DNA from: Polaromonas sp.
Lineage (GTDB): Bacteria; Pseudomonadota; Gammaproteobacteria; Burkholderiales; Burkholderiaceae_C
Length of the DNA stretch: 21,566 bases
Assembly (NCBI GenBank): GCA_028292345.1
Contig: JAQGMN010000067.1
Span: 1 to 21,566 of the forward strand
Direction: 5' to 3'
Below the pieces are notes generated by a model. It saw nothing but the letters and a program-made list of their open reading frames with translations. It was not told where the DNA came from and did not search any database. The translations under genes and the position numbers were made by a program. Every line of letters starts with the position of its first letter. The first letter of the stretch is position 1. Below are positions 1 to 8,271 of the stretch, in pieces.

Positions 1-2
1 AC

Positions 3-152
3 AAGCCGATTTCGGTGCCGCCGGACGCCAGCGTGGCCGAGGTGGCCCGGCTGATGGTCGAAGCCGGCATCCACCACGTCGTGGTCCGCGACGGCAGCGC
101 CATCAGGGGCGTGGTGTCGTCGATGGACTTTGTCCGGACCTTCATGGACTAG
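3..152 (+). CDS. CBS-domain protein, C-terminal fragment (5' truncated by window)
   Basis: Frame 3 is open from the window edge to a TAG stop and gives the last 49 residues of a protein. The fragment reads as the second half of a CBS domain: an ISVPPDASVAEVARLM segment (helix), then GIHHVVVRDG and a GVVSSMDF strand/helix ending. CBS pairs usually bind adenine nucleotides and regulate partner domains, or stand alone in small stress-associated proteins. Without the N-terminus I cannot say which. The gene converges with the caspase unit, and the roughly 100-bp gap between them holds repeat copy 1. Confidence 0.7.
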   Translation, partial: KPISVPPDASVAEVARLMVEAGIHHVVVRDGSAIRGVVSSMDFVRTFMD

Positions 153-163
153 CGGGTGCTTTT

Positions 164-226
164 GCTACTTTTTTAGTAGCTGACTGCGCCCGCCACGCCT
201 GCGCAAGAAGGCAATTTGATGCATGA
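164..226 (+). repeat. Dispersed intergenic repeat, copy 1
   Basis: A 63-bp element, one of three in the window (others at 9081-9144 and 16090-16153, the last inverted). It opens with a perfect hairpin, GCTACT-TTTTT-AGTAGC (164-180). A TGCGC/TGCGCAAG pair follows, and it ends in TTTGATGCATGAA. It sits between convergent stop codons, so the hairpin may also act in 3'-end formation. A second imperfect stem pairs GAAGGCAATT (about 207-216) with AATTGCCCTTC (about 226-236), using a one-base bulge. Confidence 0.75.
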
Positions 227-252
227 ATTGCCCTTCTCGCCCGCCAGCAGCC

Positions 253-1935
253 TCACTTGTTCGATTGCGCGAACGACGCGATGTCGAACTCGCGCGACAG
301 CGCAAAGCTCGGCGCGTTCTGGCCCGCGCTGTTGGGCGTCGTGCAGCCATGGCCAACCCATTGCGTGGGCGACTCGGTCCACCACATCCGGTAGTACAGC
401 CGGCCGTTGCTGGCGTTGTCGCGCAGCCGGCTCCAGACATCGGCCGGCAGCTCGAACGCCGCCGGGTACAGCGCAGACGACTGGAACGGCGTGGCCTTCC
501 ACGAGGCGTAGAAATTGCTGTCGTTGCGTTGCGCGCTGTAGGCGTCGGTGAAGTACCAGCTGTTGGTGGTCACCTCGACCGCGTAATAGCGTCCGGCCCC
601 CGGATTGACCTGGAAGCGCGGCGCCGCGCCGTTGGCCGGGAAGGCGGTGGGCGCGGTGATTGCGGGCGTGCCGTTGTCGCCGCCGCTGCCGGGCTGGCTC
701 TGCGCCGTCAGGGCCACGCTGGGCGACGACTGCGCGTTGGCGTCGGAGGTCGTGACCTGCTGGTTCACCCAGGCGGTCGGGCTGGCGGTGCACCACAGCC
801 GGTAGTAAAGCCTTGATGCCCCCTGCCGCAGCCGGTTCCAGGCATCGAGCGGCACGGTGAACGACGTGCCCTGCCGGAACGGCGCGACCTTCCACGATGC
901 ATAGAAATTGCCGTCGTTGCGCTGCCCGCCGTTGGCCGTGCTGTTGAACAGGCCCGCATCGGTGGCGACCTCGACGGCGAAGTAATGCCCCGAAGGCACC
1001 GACACCGAGAAGCTGACCGGCGTGGTGCCATTGGCGAACGACGCGGGACCCGAGATCGACAGGCCGCCTTCGCTGCCCGTGCCGCCTGCGCTGCCCGCGC
1101 CGATGCTGAACGGTTTTTCAGCCTCGAACGCCGGACTGGACACGCCCGAGCGGAACAGGTTGGGCGTCTGGTCCGACGGCATGCGCGCGACGATGGCCGA
1201 ATGGAATTGCGCATAGTTGCCGCTGAAGGCGCCGCCGTTCCAGACTTCCTTCAGGCGCTGCGTGAACAGCCCGTTGGCATCGCCATCGGACGACAGCTGG
1301 TCGTCCTGGCAGCCCGAGATCAGCGTGACGCTGGCATTGACCGCCGCGCGGTGCGTCCACTGGCTGACCTCGTAGTGGGTCCTGTTGGCCAGGTAGTTGG
1401 CCTGGACGGCGGCCGGGTCGGCGGCCCGAACCCGGGGCGGCGCATTCACCGGGCGGCCGTACTGCGCCGCGAATTCGGGACTCTTGAACTTCTTCTGGAA
1501 ACTCATGACCCGCGCCACCGTTCCACTGTGGCAGCTGTCGGACAGCAGCAAAATGCGCACGCCGGCGGCAAAGCCGGACCACAGCCCGTTGAGTTCATCG
1601 TCGAGCAGCTGGCGGTCCCACAGCACCCAGGTTTCATCCTTGCCGTCGGGCTCGTCGCCGGTCACGTCGTTGATCTGCGAGCCGTGCCCGGAGTAGGTCA
1701 CCAGGCAGATGTCCCCCGCCGCCAGCTGGCGCGCCGCCTGGCCGATGGCGCGCGTCACCTCGGACGCCGTGGCCTGCGCATCGGTGAGCAGCGTCGCGGT
1801 GTAGCCGAGCTGCGTGGCCATCTGGTTCATGTCGCGGGCGTCATTGATGCAACCCGCCAGCTCACCGTTCCATCCGTTGTAGGCCGCCGGATCGACAAAA
1901 TTCAGCCCGATATTGACAGCAATTCCTTTTGGCAT
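253..1935 (-). CDS. Caspase-fold protease (peptidase C14, metacaspase type) with two C-terminal tandem repeats
   Basis: 560 aa. Residues 1-275 form a caspase-like domain: N-terminal KGIAVNIGLN strand, catalytic His84 in VTYSGHGSQ and nucleophile Cys135 in LLLSDSCHSGT. A p10-like segment, SGCQDDQLSSDGDANGLFTQ, lies at about 207-226. Metacaspases and orthocaspases of this family cleave after Arg/Lys rather than Asp (family knowledge). A Gly/Ser linker (about 279-292) leads to two repeats of about 115 aa (about 293-411 and 426-548). They share NDxNFYASWK, xPF and RLYYRxWxTxSPTxWV. There is no signal peptide or membrane segment, so it is probably cytosolic. The start has an AAGGAG site 7 nt upstream. 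It is the last gene of a three-gene unit, 26 nt after the previous stop. The repeats are probably substrate- or partner-binding modules (inference). Confidence 0.88.
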   Translation of the reverse strand: MPKGIAVNIGLNFVDPAAYNGWNGELAGCINDARDMNQMATQLGYTATLLTDAQATASEVTRAIGQAARQLAAGDICLVTYSGHGSQINDVTGDEPDGKDETWVLWDRQLLDDELNGLWSGFAAGVRILLLSDSCHSGTVARVMSFQKKFKSPEFAAQYGRPVNAPPRVRAADPAAVQANYLANRTHYEVSQWTHRAAVNASVTLISGCQDDQLSSDGDANGLFTQRLKEVWNGGAFSGNYAQFHSAIVARMPSDQTPNLFRSGVSSPAFEAEKPFSIGAGSAGGTGSEGGLSISGPASFANGTTPVSFSVSVPSGHYFAVEVATDAGLFNSTANGGQRNDGNFYASWKVAPFRQGTSFTVPLDAWNRLRQGASRLYYRLWCTASPTAWVNQQVTTSDANAQSSPSVALTAQSQPGSGGDNGTPAITAPTAFPANGAAPRFQVNPGAGRYYAVEVTTNSWYFTDAYSAQRNDSNFYASWKATPFQSSALYPAAFELPADVWSRLRDNASNGRLYYRMWWTESPTQWVGHGCTTPNSAGQNAPSFALSREFDIASFAQSNK

Positions 1936-1961
1936 TTGAGCGCTCCTTGGGTTGTCTTCGG

Positions 1962-4900
1962 TTAGGTGGAAATCATCTCCGAGGTGACCGTGACGATGTT
2001 GCTGCCGGTCTGCATGTCCCAGACGCGCCAGGGCACCGCTTCCGCAGGCTTGCCGGCAAACACCTTGGTCAGCTGGAACTCGACGATGCGCGCGGCCAGG
2101 TAGGTGGTCAGCGGCAGCAGGAAATCGACCGCGCCGCGCCGGCTGTCCATGGCGACCCGGTAGACGCCGGGAACGCCCTGCAGCCGGGCGTCGATGTCCA
2201 GGCGCGTGAGCCCGTGGTTTTCATAGTTGACGACATCGATGAACACCACGTTGCACTCGATTTCCTCGATCATCGCCCGGACCTCCTCAAGCGTCGGGTT
2301 GCCGTCGGCCAGCGGCACGGCATCGGCCTGCGCGGCGCTGTAGCCGGCGGGCGCCGCAACCTCAAGCGACGCGCCCGGCGCCAGCGTCGCCTCGACCGGC
2401 AAGCGCGCCGGCTCGGCGGGCCCGTTGAACAGGTAGACATCCTTCACCGCCACCGCGCTTTCGACCCGGTTGGTCAGCAGCAAGCGGTCGCCCCGGGGCT
2501 GCAGGGTGATCGGGCCGTGCATCCACGGGCCGGTGATGCGCCCCAGGTGCACCGACAGCGCCGACGTGACCACGCTGCCGTCCTCCAGCACAAAGCGGGC
2601 GCTGCCGCCCAGGCCGGTGTTCTGGATCAGTGTCCTGAGCAGCAGCGCGCTGGCCAGGTCGGTGGACAGCGCGGTGTGCAGGCCTTCGGGCGTGGCCGAT
2701 GTCACGGCGTCGATCGGCGGGGTCGCGGTCAGGTTCCAGCTGAATTCGGTGCGCTGCGCCAGCATGTTCGGCAACTCGAGCACCGGGCTGGCGGCCTCAA
2801 GCAGCAGCCGGCGGCGCAGGTCTTCGACCTCGTACGGCGACAGCGACGGCCCGAGCATGGCCTCGAAGCGGATGCGGTTGTTGTCCGGCTGGTCGGCGTC
2901 CAGCGCCGCATAGACAATCAGCGCCGGGCGGTATTCGCGCTCCGGCGTGCCGGGCGCGTAGCGGGTGACTTCAAAGCGCAGCGGCACCAACAAAAACCGG
3001 CCGGGCTGCCGGAGGTTGCGAAACACCCGGTGGTTCGGCCCGTTCAGCGCCACCATCTCCTGGTAGGTCAGCGCAGACGCCTGGCCCAGGCGAAAGGCTT
3101 CGGCGCAGCCAATCGGCACCGCCCCCGCCGCCTGCTTTTCCCGGTAGAAGGCGCCCAGTTCGGCGCAGGAAAAAAATGCGCCGAGCGACTGCTGGCGGAT
3201 GGTGGTTCGCCGGGCATACCGAATGGTGTCGTGCAGGGCCATCGCGGCGGTCGAGCTGCCGAGGCGCCCTGCCAGCGTCAGGTTGGGCTTGATCGCCTGG
3301 AACGCGGCCGGCCGCACCACGAACTCGCGCCCGCCCGACGCCACGCGGATGCTGTCGGCATCATCGCGCCGTGGTGCCAGCAGCACGGCACTGGAAATCT
3401 TTCCGCCGAGCACCAGCGGCGGCCGGTTCACGACCGGTGCGTAGCCGGCAAACTGGAAGGCCACCTCCAGCCGCGCCGCCTCGGTTTGAAAGCCGGCCGT
3501 GGACAGCGAGCCATACGCGGTGCGGGCCGCGTCGTTCATCAGTTCCACGGTGGCGACCAGCCGGCTGCCCGAGCGCACGGTCAAAGCCCGGCAGTCGGAC
3601 CGCCTGAGCTGGCCGGAGGCATCATCAATGTACGGAACGCTCAGCGTGACCGAAGGCTCCAGCGGCTCGACCATGCGCGCCGTCAGGCCGGGGCTGGCGG
3701 CCAGCGCGGCGCGCGTGGCCGCAGACTGCGACAGCTCCAGCGTGAAGCGCAGGCGGGCGCGCAGGGCCGGCTGGCCCGAGGCGCTGGTGCCGATGCGTTC
3801 AAGGTCGAAAAGAAAGGGGCTGCTGTCGGGCGCTTCGTTGGCCGCAGGCCGGACCAGGCTGATGTCGGGCAGGTACCAGCGCAAGCCGGGGTTGTTCCTG
3901 TCGCTGAGCAGCGGCGCGGTCAGGTCGCCCAGGACCGGCAGCGACTCGGCCGCGGTGGCCGCCGTCAGGAAAACCGCCTCGGGCAGCAGGTAGTGCGCCA
4001 GCTGCTGGGACACGGCCGGCGTCGACACCGCCCCAACCGCCGCCACCGTCGCCACCGGCTGCTGGATGCGGATGGCCTCGGTCGAGATCAGGTGCGCCGT
4101 CGCCGCCGGCCGCACCGACGGCTGCAGGGTGGCGGCCACGGTCTGGATCCGGTTGCCGGCGAGCATCGCGCCCATGCCGGCAGCCCCCCGTGCCGCGCGC
4201 GAACGCCTGCGCGTCAGGATGTCCAGCAAGGGGCCGCCCTGCAGGTTGCCCGACGGGCCGACCACGCTCAGGCAGGCCGCGCGGTCGGCGGCCGTCAGGG
4301 CATGGCCGAGCACCGCCTGAAGCGAACACGCCACCTCGATGTGGCGCAGCGTGTCCGGGCCGGCAGCGAGCTTCAGGCGTTTGGCGCCGGGCGCCGGGCG
4401 CCGGCCCAGCCGGGCGCCTTCGCCGCCGGGAACCAGCAGGCCGTCGCAGGCGCGGCGAAAGCCGGGAAAGGCCCCGGGCGGCAGAGGGAGCTGGCCGAAC
4501 ACCTGCTGGAAGGCGTCTTCGCGCAGCGCGCCATCGACCGCGACCGCCTTGAGCCGGTCCCACAGTTCGGCGGGGCACAGGTCCGGCGCATCGCCGGACG
4601 CAGCCGCCTCGGCGCGGTAGCCGATGCTTGCCGACAGCGCCAGCGGGCCGGGCACGTCGTCCAGCGCGTCCAGCACCGCCAGCGTCTGCTCGCGCGTCAG
4701 CGGCGTGTGCAGCGCGCCGCGAAGCAGCGGCGCATTCAGGCTCGCCTCGGCAAAGGCCGGCGCCCCCGGCGCATGCAGCCGCACCCGGGCCTGGCGCGCA
4801 AAGACCGGCCGGGCCGGGCCGGGCAGCCCGGGCGCTGGCGGCAGCCGGTAGTCCAGCTCCATGCCCAGGTAGGACGACATCAGCAGCGGGCGGATCGCGT

Positions 4901-5126
4901 CTTCGCCGGCGGCCGGGGCGCGCGACAGCAGCAGCACCAGCGAAAACTTCGGCGAGGTTTTTCCGGCCACCAGGCGCGGCACCTCCAGGATGCCGTGGCG
5001 CAAGGCGCTGCCGTCGCCGTCCGGCACGGTGATGGGCACCGGAGCCAGGGCCGGCTCCGGCGCGGCCGGCTGCACCGGCTTTGGCTGCGGCGGAAGGGCC
5101 GCCGCAGGGCTGAGGGTTGATGACAT
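1962..5126 (-). CDS. Large protein of unknown function, second gene of the caspase unit
   Basis: About 1054 aa; family not recognised. The ORF is open upstream to ATG 5159. The only Shine-Dalgarno-like sequence (GGGGTGG) lies 9 nt before ATG 5126 and 3 nt before ATG 5132, so I prefer 5126. The N-terminus is Pro/Ala-rich (LPPQPKPVQPAAPEPALAP) with no signal peptide or membrane helix. The rest looks like alternating beta-strands. A weakly recurring segment (strand, then a Leu/Ser/Arg-rich helix) appears near residues 58, 453 and 748, suggesting diverged internal repeats. Around 415-440 a YLPDISLVRPAAN motif resembles YIPEKVRLARNAAN in the gene upstream. It lies 26 nt before the caspase gene, so it is probably co-transcribed. 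It could be a caspase substrate, scaffold or sensor (speculation). Confidence 0.8.
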   Translation of the reverse strand: MSSTLSPAAALPPQPKPVQPAAPEPALAPVPITVPDGDGSALRHGILEVPRLVAGKTSPKFSLVLLLSRAPAAGEDAIRPLLMSSYLGMELDYRLPPAPGLPGPARPVFARQARVRLHAPGAPAFAEASLNAPLLRGALHTPLTREQTLAVLDALDDVPGPLALSASIGYRAEAAASGDAPDLCPAELWDRLKAVAVDGALREDAFQQVFGQLPLPPGAFPGFRRACDGLLVPGGEGARLGRRPAPGAKRLKLAAGPDTLRHIEVACSLQAVLGHALTAADRAACLSVVGPSGNLQGGPLLDILTRRRSRAARGAAGMGAMLAGNRIQTVAATLQPSVRPAATAHLISTEAIRIQQPVATVAAVGAVSTPAVSQQLAHYLLPEAVFLTAATAAESLPVLGDLTAPLLSDRNNPGLRWYLPDISLVRPAANEAPDSSPFLFDLERIGTSASGQPALRARLRFTLELSQSAATRAALAASPGLTARMVEPLEPSVTLSVPYIDDASGQLRRSDCRALTVRSGSRLVATVELMNDAARTAYGSLSTAGFQTEAARLEVAFQFAGYAPVVNRPPLVLGGKISSAVLLAPRRDDADSIRVASGGREFVVRPAAFQAIKPNLTLAGRLGSSTAAMALHDTIRYARRTTIRQQSLGAFFSCAELGAFYREKQAAGAVPIGCAEAFRLGQASALTYQEMVALNGPNHRVFRNLRQPGRFLLVPLRFEVTRYAPGTPEREYRPALIVYAALDADQPDNNRIRFEAMLGPSLSPYEVEDLRRRLLLEAASPVLELPNMLAQRTEFSWNLTATPPIDAVTSATPEGLHTALSTDLASALLLRTLIQNTGLGGSARFVLEDGSVVTSALSVHLGRITGPWMHGPITLQPRGDRLLLTNRVESAVAVKDVYLFNGPAEPARLPVEATLAPGASLEVAAPAGYSAAQADAVPLADGNPTLEEVRAMIEEIECNVVFIDVVNYENHGLTRLDIDARLQGVPGVYRVAMDSRRGAVDFLLPLTTYLAARIVEFQLTKVFAGKPAEAVPWRVWDMQTGSNIVTVTSEMIST

Positions 5127-5216
5127 TGCCATAGACCACCCCGCAAGGTAACGGGCCATGAAAGCCGGGCAGGCCCTCGACCGGAGCGCGCCTGCCCGGC
5201 GCCGTTGCGGGCCGGC

Positions 5217-7736
5217 TCAGGTATTGACCCAGCCTTCAGGGTCCTGGCCGCCGCTGGTCACCGGCTGGCGCAGGCTGTCCTTTCCCCGGCCGCCCTGGCC
5301 CGACGGGGCCGGCGCGTGGTCGTCGTCCCTGAAGCCTTCCACCGCATCGGCGTCAGCGCGCACCCGGTAGCCACTGACTTCGCCGGAGACGGTCTGCTCA
5401 CGCGGGGCCACCGGTTCGGCCGGCGGCGACGGCGGCTGGACCATCACCACAGGCTGGGCCACCGGCGTCACCGGCGTCACCTGCGGAGGCGGCGGCGGCA
5501 GGCCGCCCACGCCGGCGGGGGTTCCCACGTCCGGTGGCGGCGGAGGCGTCGCGGTGCCTGCGCCGCCACTGTCCAGCCCGTCGGCGGCGCGCACCACCAC
5601 ATCCGAGAACATCTCGCGCGGCGTCAGCGCCCGCTTGGTCACGCCGGGGTCGTCGGCCATCGGCACGCTGACCATGACCGCGCCGTTGCCAATCGCGTTT
5701 TCCCACGGGCCGGTCCAGGCCTGGCCCTTGGTGGTCAGGGTGCCGCGCACCGTGACATTGACGCGGTACTGGTAGTCGGTCTTGAAGTCGGCCTGGCCGG
5801 TGTAGATGCGCCAGAAGCGCGGCTCCAGCTGGTCGGACGACAGGAAGCGAAAACGCGTGACCTTGTCGGCGCGGTTCTTGCCGTCGGCGCGCTGGCCCTT
5901 GGCGCGCAACTCCACCTCGACGATCTCGGCGGTCGACTGGAGTTCGACGCTGAGCGCAATCGGGCCGACGTCCAGCGTGCCGGCCGAGTCGGCGCGCGCT
6001 TCCATGATGTTGTCGTTGGACAGCGTGCCGTTGGGGCCGGGGTCGAGGTCGATCACGTTTTGCTCGACATCGATGTGGAAGAACGGAAACTCGCTTTCGG
6101 TCGGCGGCTCCAGCAGGTGGATCTTGCGCTTCATGTAGGTGGCGTCGGGCTCCCACGCGGCGGGCGGGTTCGAGACTTCGCCCTTGCGCCACTGGATCCA
6201 GACCGGCCGGAACGTCAGGTCGGGCGAGTCGCTCTTCTGGAAGGTCGCGGGCTTCCAGCCGATCGCGCCGCCCGAGTCGGGGTAGCCGACCTGCGCCGAG
6301 ATGAAGGCCACCGGCTCGCCCGCCCAGTTCCGCGCCTTGTCGGGCCAGTTGACCACCGGCTTGACGATGCGGAACAGCTTGCGGCCCAGCTCGCCCAGCA
6401 CCAGGCGCTGGAAGTACTTGCCCTCGGCCTGCGGATCGTTCTTGATCTCGTTGTAGAAGCCTTCGAGCGAACTGGAAATGGTGTGCGGCTGGTTGTAGCG
6501 GAAGTAGCGCGTTTCTTCATACTTCAGGTCGAGCTGGGTTTCGTCGCGCCGCATCTTCAGCGCCAGGCCGGCGTTGTAGCCGAACAGCGAGCCGAACAGG
6601 CCGCCGCCCGAGGTGGACGCCTGCGCCGGCTCGACCTGCGGAGGCGGCGGGTCGAAAATCACCTTCTTGGCCTGCTCGGTGAACTGCGTGACGATCAGGT
6701 CGATGCGCTGGTTGATCATCTTTTCCATTTCCTGCGCGCCGGGCATGGTGCCGTCGATGTCCACCTCGACCTTGATGTCGCCGTTGACCCGCAGCTTGTT
6801 GAACTCGGCCTTGATGTCGGCGGAGAACCACAGGTAGCGGGCATTCACATGGGCTGAAAAGTGCTGGAAGATGCGCTCCCAGCTGCCGACGATCTTCACC
6901 CGCATCAGCTGCGACCACATCGGCATGACCAGGTTCTGCGTCACGAACAGCGGGCTGTAGGTGCCGTGAAAGCCGGCCCAGACGATCTCGCTGGGGATCG
7001 GGCCGATCACGCCGCCATAGGCGTTCTCGCCGCCGGTGATGGAGCCCGGTCCGCTGCCCTGGATGCGCCAGGCCCAGGCATCGAGCTGCGCGCCGCGGAA
7101 ATTGCGGCCATGCGGAACCGGCGCCCAGGCCGAGCGCGAGCCGAGCTGCCTGAAGTCGCGGCTGCGGGGGCCTTCGGGAACGCCGGGCTCGCCGCCGCCG
7201 GGCACGGGGTTGGCCACAACGCCGCCGCCACCGCCTCCGGCATCGGTGCCGATGCCGGGCGTGGCGCCCGAGGCATCGGGCGCCAGGCTGGAAATGGCGG
7301 TCTGGTTGGAGGTGATCGGGGCAATCCGGATCTGCGGGGCTGTCTGCGTGCGCAATCCCCAGTACTTGTCGTTGCGTCCGCTGAAGCGTTCCAGTATCTG
7401 GCTTTCCGCCTGCTTCAGCACGCTGGGCGGAAAGCGCGAGGTGGTGGTCAGCGACAGCACGCCGCCCGAGGTTTCACCCTTGTCGATGCCGGCGATGCTT
7501 TCGTCGAACACGCCGACGAAGTGGATGTGCCGGAACTTGAAGTCGTTGTTGGCCGCATTCCGGGCCAGCCGGACTTTTTCAGGAATGTAGTAGAAAACCG
7601 GTGGCTTGCGTTCACGCTGCAAGGCATCGTTGTTGCGATCCGGCAGGAAAAGCAGCGTATGCCCCTCCCCCGCTTCGTCCTGAATGACAAACTCTTCGAA
7701 GCCACCGGCAAAAACCGGCCCTACGGGATCGGACAT
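5217..7736 (-). CDS. Large Pro/Gly-rich protein of unknown function, first gene of the caspase unit
   Basis: 839 aa from ATG 7736, chosen because AGAGGAGA sits 6-7 nt upstream; the in-frame ATG 7793 has no ribosome site. Family not recognised and no signal peptide. Visible parts: an N-terminal segment with a YYIPEKVRLARN motif (about 49-60); a Gly/Pro linker with six consecutive Gly (about 160-190); a central part with FSADIKAEFNKL and DIKVEVDIDGTMPG; a probable helix MEKMINQRIDLIVTQFTEQAKK; a mainly beta segment; and a Pro-rich stretch (about 730-780) with two PPPPP runs. The last ~50 residues are acidic/polar and probably disordered. The disordered linkers would be plausible protease cleavage sites (inference). 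It is the promoter-proximal gene of the unit, with about 90 nt to the next start. Confidence 0.82.
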   Translation of the reverse strand: MSDPVGPVFAGGFEEFVIQDEAGEGHTLLFLPDRNNDALQRERKPPVFYYIPEKVRLARNAANNDFKFRHIHFVGVFDESIAGIDKGETSGGVLSLTTTSRFPPSVLKQAESQILERFSGRNDKYWGLRTQTAPQIRIAPITSNQTAISSLAPDASGATPGIGTDAGGGGGGVVANPVPGGGEPGVPEGPRSRDFRQLGSRSAWAPVPHGRNFRGAQLDAWAWRIQGSGPGSITGGENAYGGVIGPIPSEIVWAGFHGTYSPLFVTQNLVMPMWSQLMRVKIVGSWERIFQHFSAHVNARYLWFSADIKAEFNKLRVNGDIKVEVDIDGTMPGAQEMEKMINQRIDLIVTQFTEQAKKVIFDPPPPQVEPAQASTSGGGLFGSLFGYNAGLALKMRRDETQLDLKYEETRYFRYNQPHTISSSLEGFYNEIKNDPQAEGKYFQRLVLGELGRKLFRIVKPVVNWPDKARNWAGEPVAFISAQVGYPDSGGAIGWKPATFQKSDSPDLTFRPVWIQWRKGEVSNPPAAWEPDATYMKRKIHLLEPPTESEFPFFHIDVEQNVIDLDPGPNGTLSNDNIMEARADSAGTLDVGPIALSVELQSTAEIVEVELRAKGQRADGKNRADKVTRFRFLSSDQLEPRFWRIYTGQADFKTDYQYRVNVTVRGTLTTKGQAWTGPWENAIGNGAVMVSVPMADDPGVTKRALTPREMFSDVVVRAADGLDSGGAGTATPPPPPDVGTPAGVGGLPPPPPQVTPVTPVAQPVVMVQPPSPPAEPVAPREQTVSGEVSGYRVRADADAVEGFRDDDHAPAPSGQGGRGKDSLRQPVTSGGQDPEGWVNT

Positions 7737-7819
7737 ATCGGGTTCTCCTCTGGTTGGGTTCAGGGCTTTCAGGTATTGAATGCCCTTCATCACGAAGGAA
7801 GTTGTCTGGCGAGCCGTTC

Positions 7820-7864
7820 ATTCGCGATGCGCGAATTTATACGCCTGCCCCCGCCAGGGCTCAA
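7820..7864 (-). promoter_or_regulatory. Sigma70-like promoter and operator-like palindrome of the caspase unit
   Basis: Read on the minus strand: TTGAGC (7859-7864), a 17-bp spacer, then TATAAA (7836-7841). Directly after the -10, ATTCGCG-ATG-CGCGAAT (7820-7836) forms a 17-bp interrupted palindrome covering the expected start of transcription. That is a classic position for a repressor operator. The predicted leader is about 93 nt to ATG 7736. Confidence 0.6.
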
Positions 7865-8157
7865 CCGGCGGGAAGCGGCCAGGGTTACAACTGACCGTCC
7901 TGCTGAATAAGCTGGCTTGATGAACCCGAAAGTTTCAGCAGCAGCGCTGATAGCAGGGATTTGTAAATTTTTATATAAAACAACAAGGACGGCTCGACAG
8001 GGAAATTGCCCGCCCTGCGTGCCGAAGCGAAGCTCAACTTGAAACGCCTGTTGCAAACTGCAGCAAAACAGCATGGCGGTTGAAACGCACTGCCGCCCCA
8101 TCAGCAACAGCCGCCCAGCCAGGACGGACGGCGCCAAACCTTCCACCGCATGGGGAC

Positions 8158-8186
8158 TTGACCCGGCCGGGCGCCTGTGACATGGT
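8158..8186 (+). promoter_or_regulatory. Candidate promoter of uspA
   Basis: TTGACC (8158-8163), a 17-bp spacer, and CATGGT (8181-8186) preceded by TGA (an extended -10 TGn). The -35 is good and the -10 weak. It lies about 85 bp before the uspA start. Confidence 0.45.
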
Positions 8187-8198
8187 AAACAGGACTGT

Positions 8199-8238
8199 TT
8201 TGGATTTCTGAACTTTCAGAAGTGTCTTCAAATCCAAG
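8199..8238 (+). other. uspA leader with two competing hairpins
   Basis: Outer arms TTGGATTT (8200-8207) and AAATCCAA (8230-8237) are perfectly complementary. Within them TTCTGAA-CT-TTCAGAA (8206-8221) is a perfect 7-bp inverted repeat that shares TT (8206-8207) with the outer arm, so the two structures partly compete. Both lie downstream of the predicted promoter and 35-70 nt before the uspA start. They could be an RNA element, or the inner palindrome a protein-binding site. Confidence 0.45.
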
Positions 8239-8271
8239 CCATTTTGAAAAATACAAGGAAAGAAAAACCGC

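Larger units (their letters stand above)
7737..8271. other. Divergent intergenic region between the caspase unit and uspA
   Basis: 535 bp without a convincing gene. It holds the minus-strand promoter at 7820-7864, the plus-strand uspA promoter at 8158-8186 and the uspA leader hairpins at 8199-8238. Between 7865 and 8157 I see only an AT-rich patch with a perfect 12-bp palindrome TTTTATATAAAA (7969-7980). ORFs crossing here lack ribosome sites. Confidence 0.6.

Noticed and set aside
1929..5120. 1063-codon plus-strand ORF opposite the second gene of the caspase unit
   Set aside because: It mirrors the minus-strand gene, is extremely Arg/Gln/Gly-rich with no domain and has no ribosome site: a typical antisense open frame of GC-rich DNA. 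The same holds for 985-1965, 5205-6857 and 6861-7910 (plus) and 11319-13130 and 13091-14173 (minus).
253..7736. Caspase unit as part of a CRISPR type III-E or gasdermin system
   Set aside because: No repeat-spacer array, Cas protein, TPR domain or small gasdermin-like protein is visible nearby.
7737..7793. N-terminal extension of the first caspase-unit protein to ATG 7793
   Set aside because: AGAGGAGA lies just before ATG 7736; none precedes ATG 7793.
7969..7980. Perfect 12-bp AT palindrome as a regulator site
   Set aside because: Low-complexity A/T palindromes of this length are common and it lies away from both predicted promoters.
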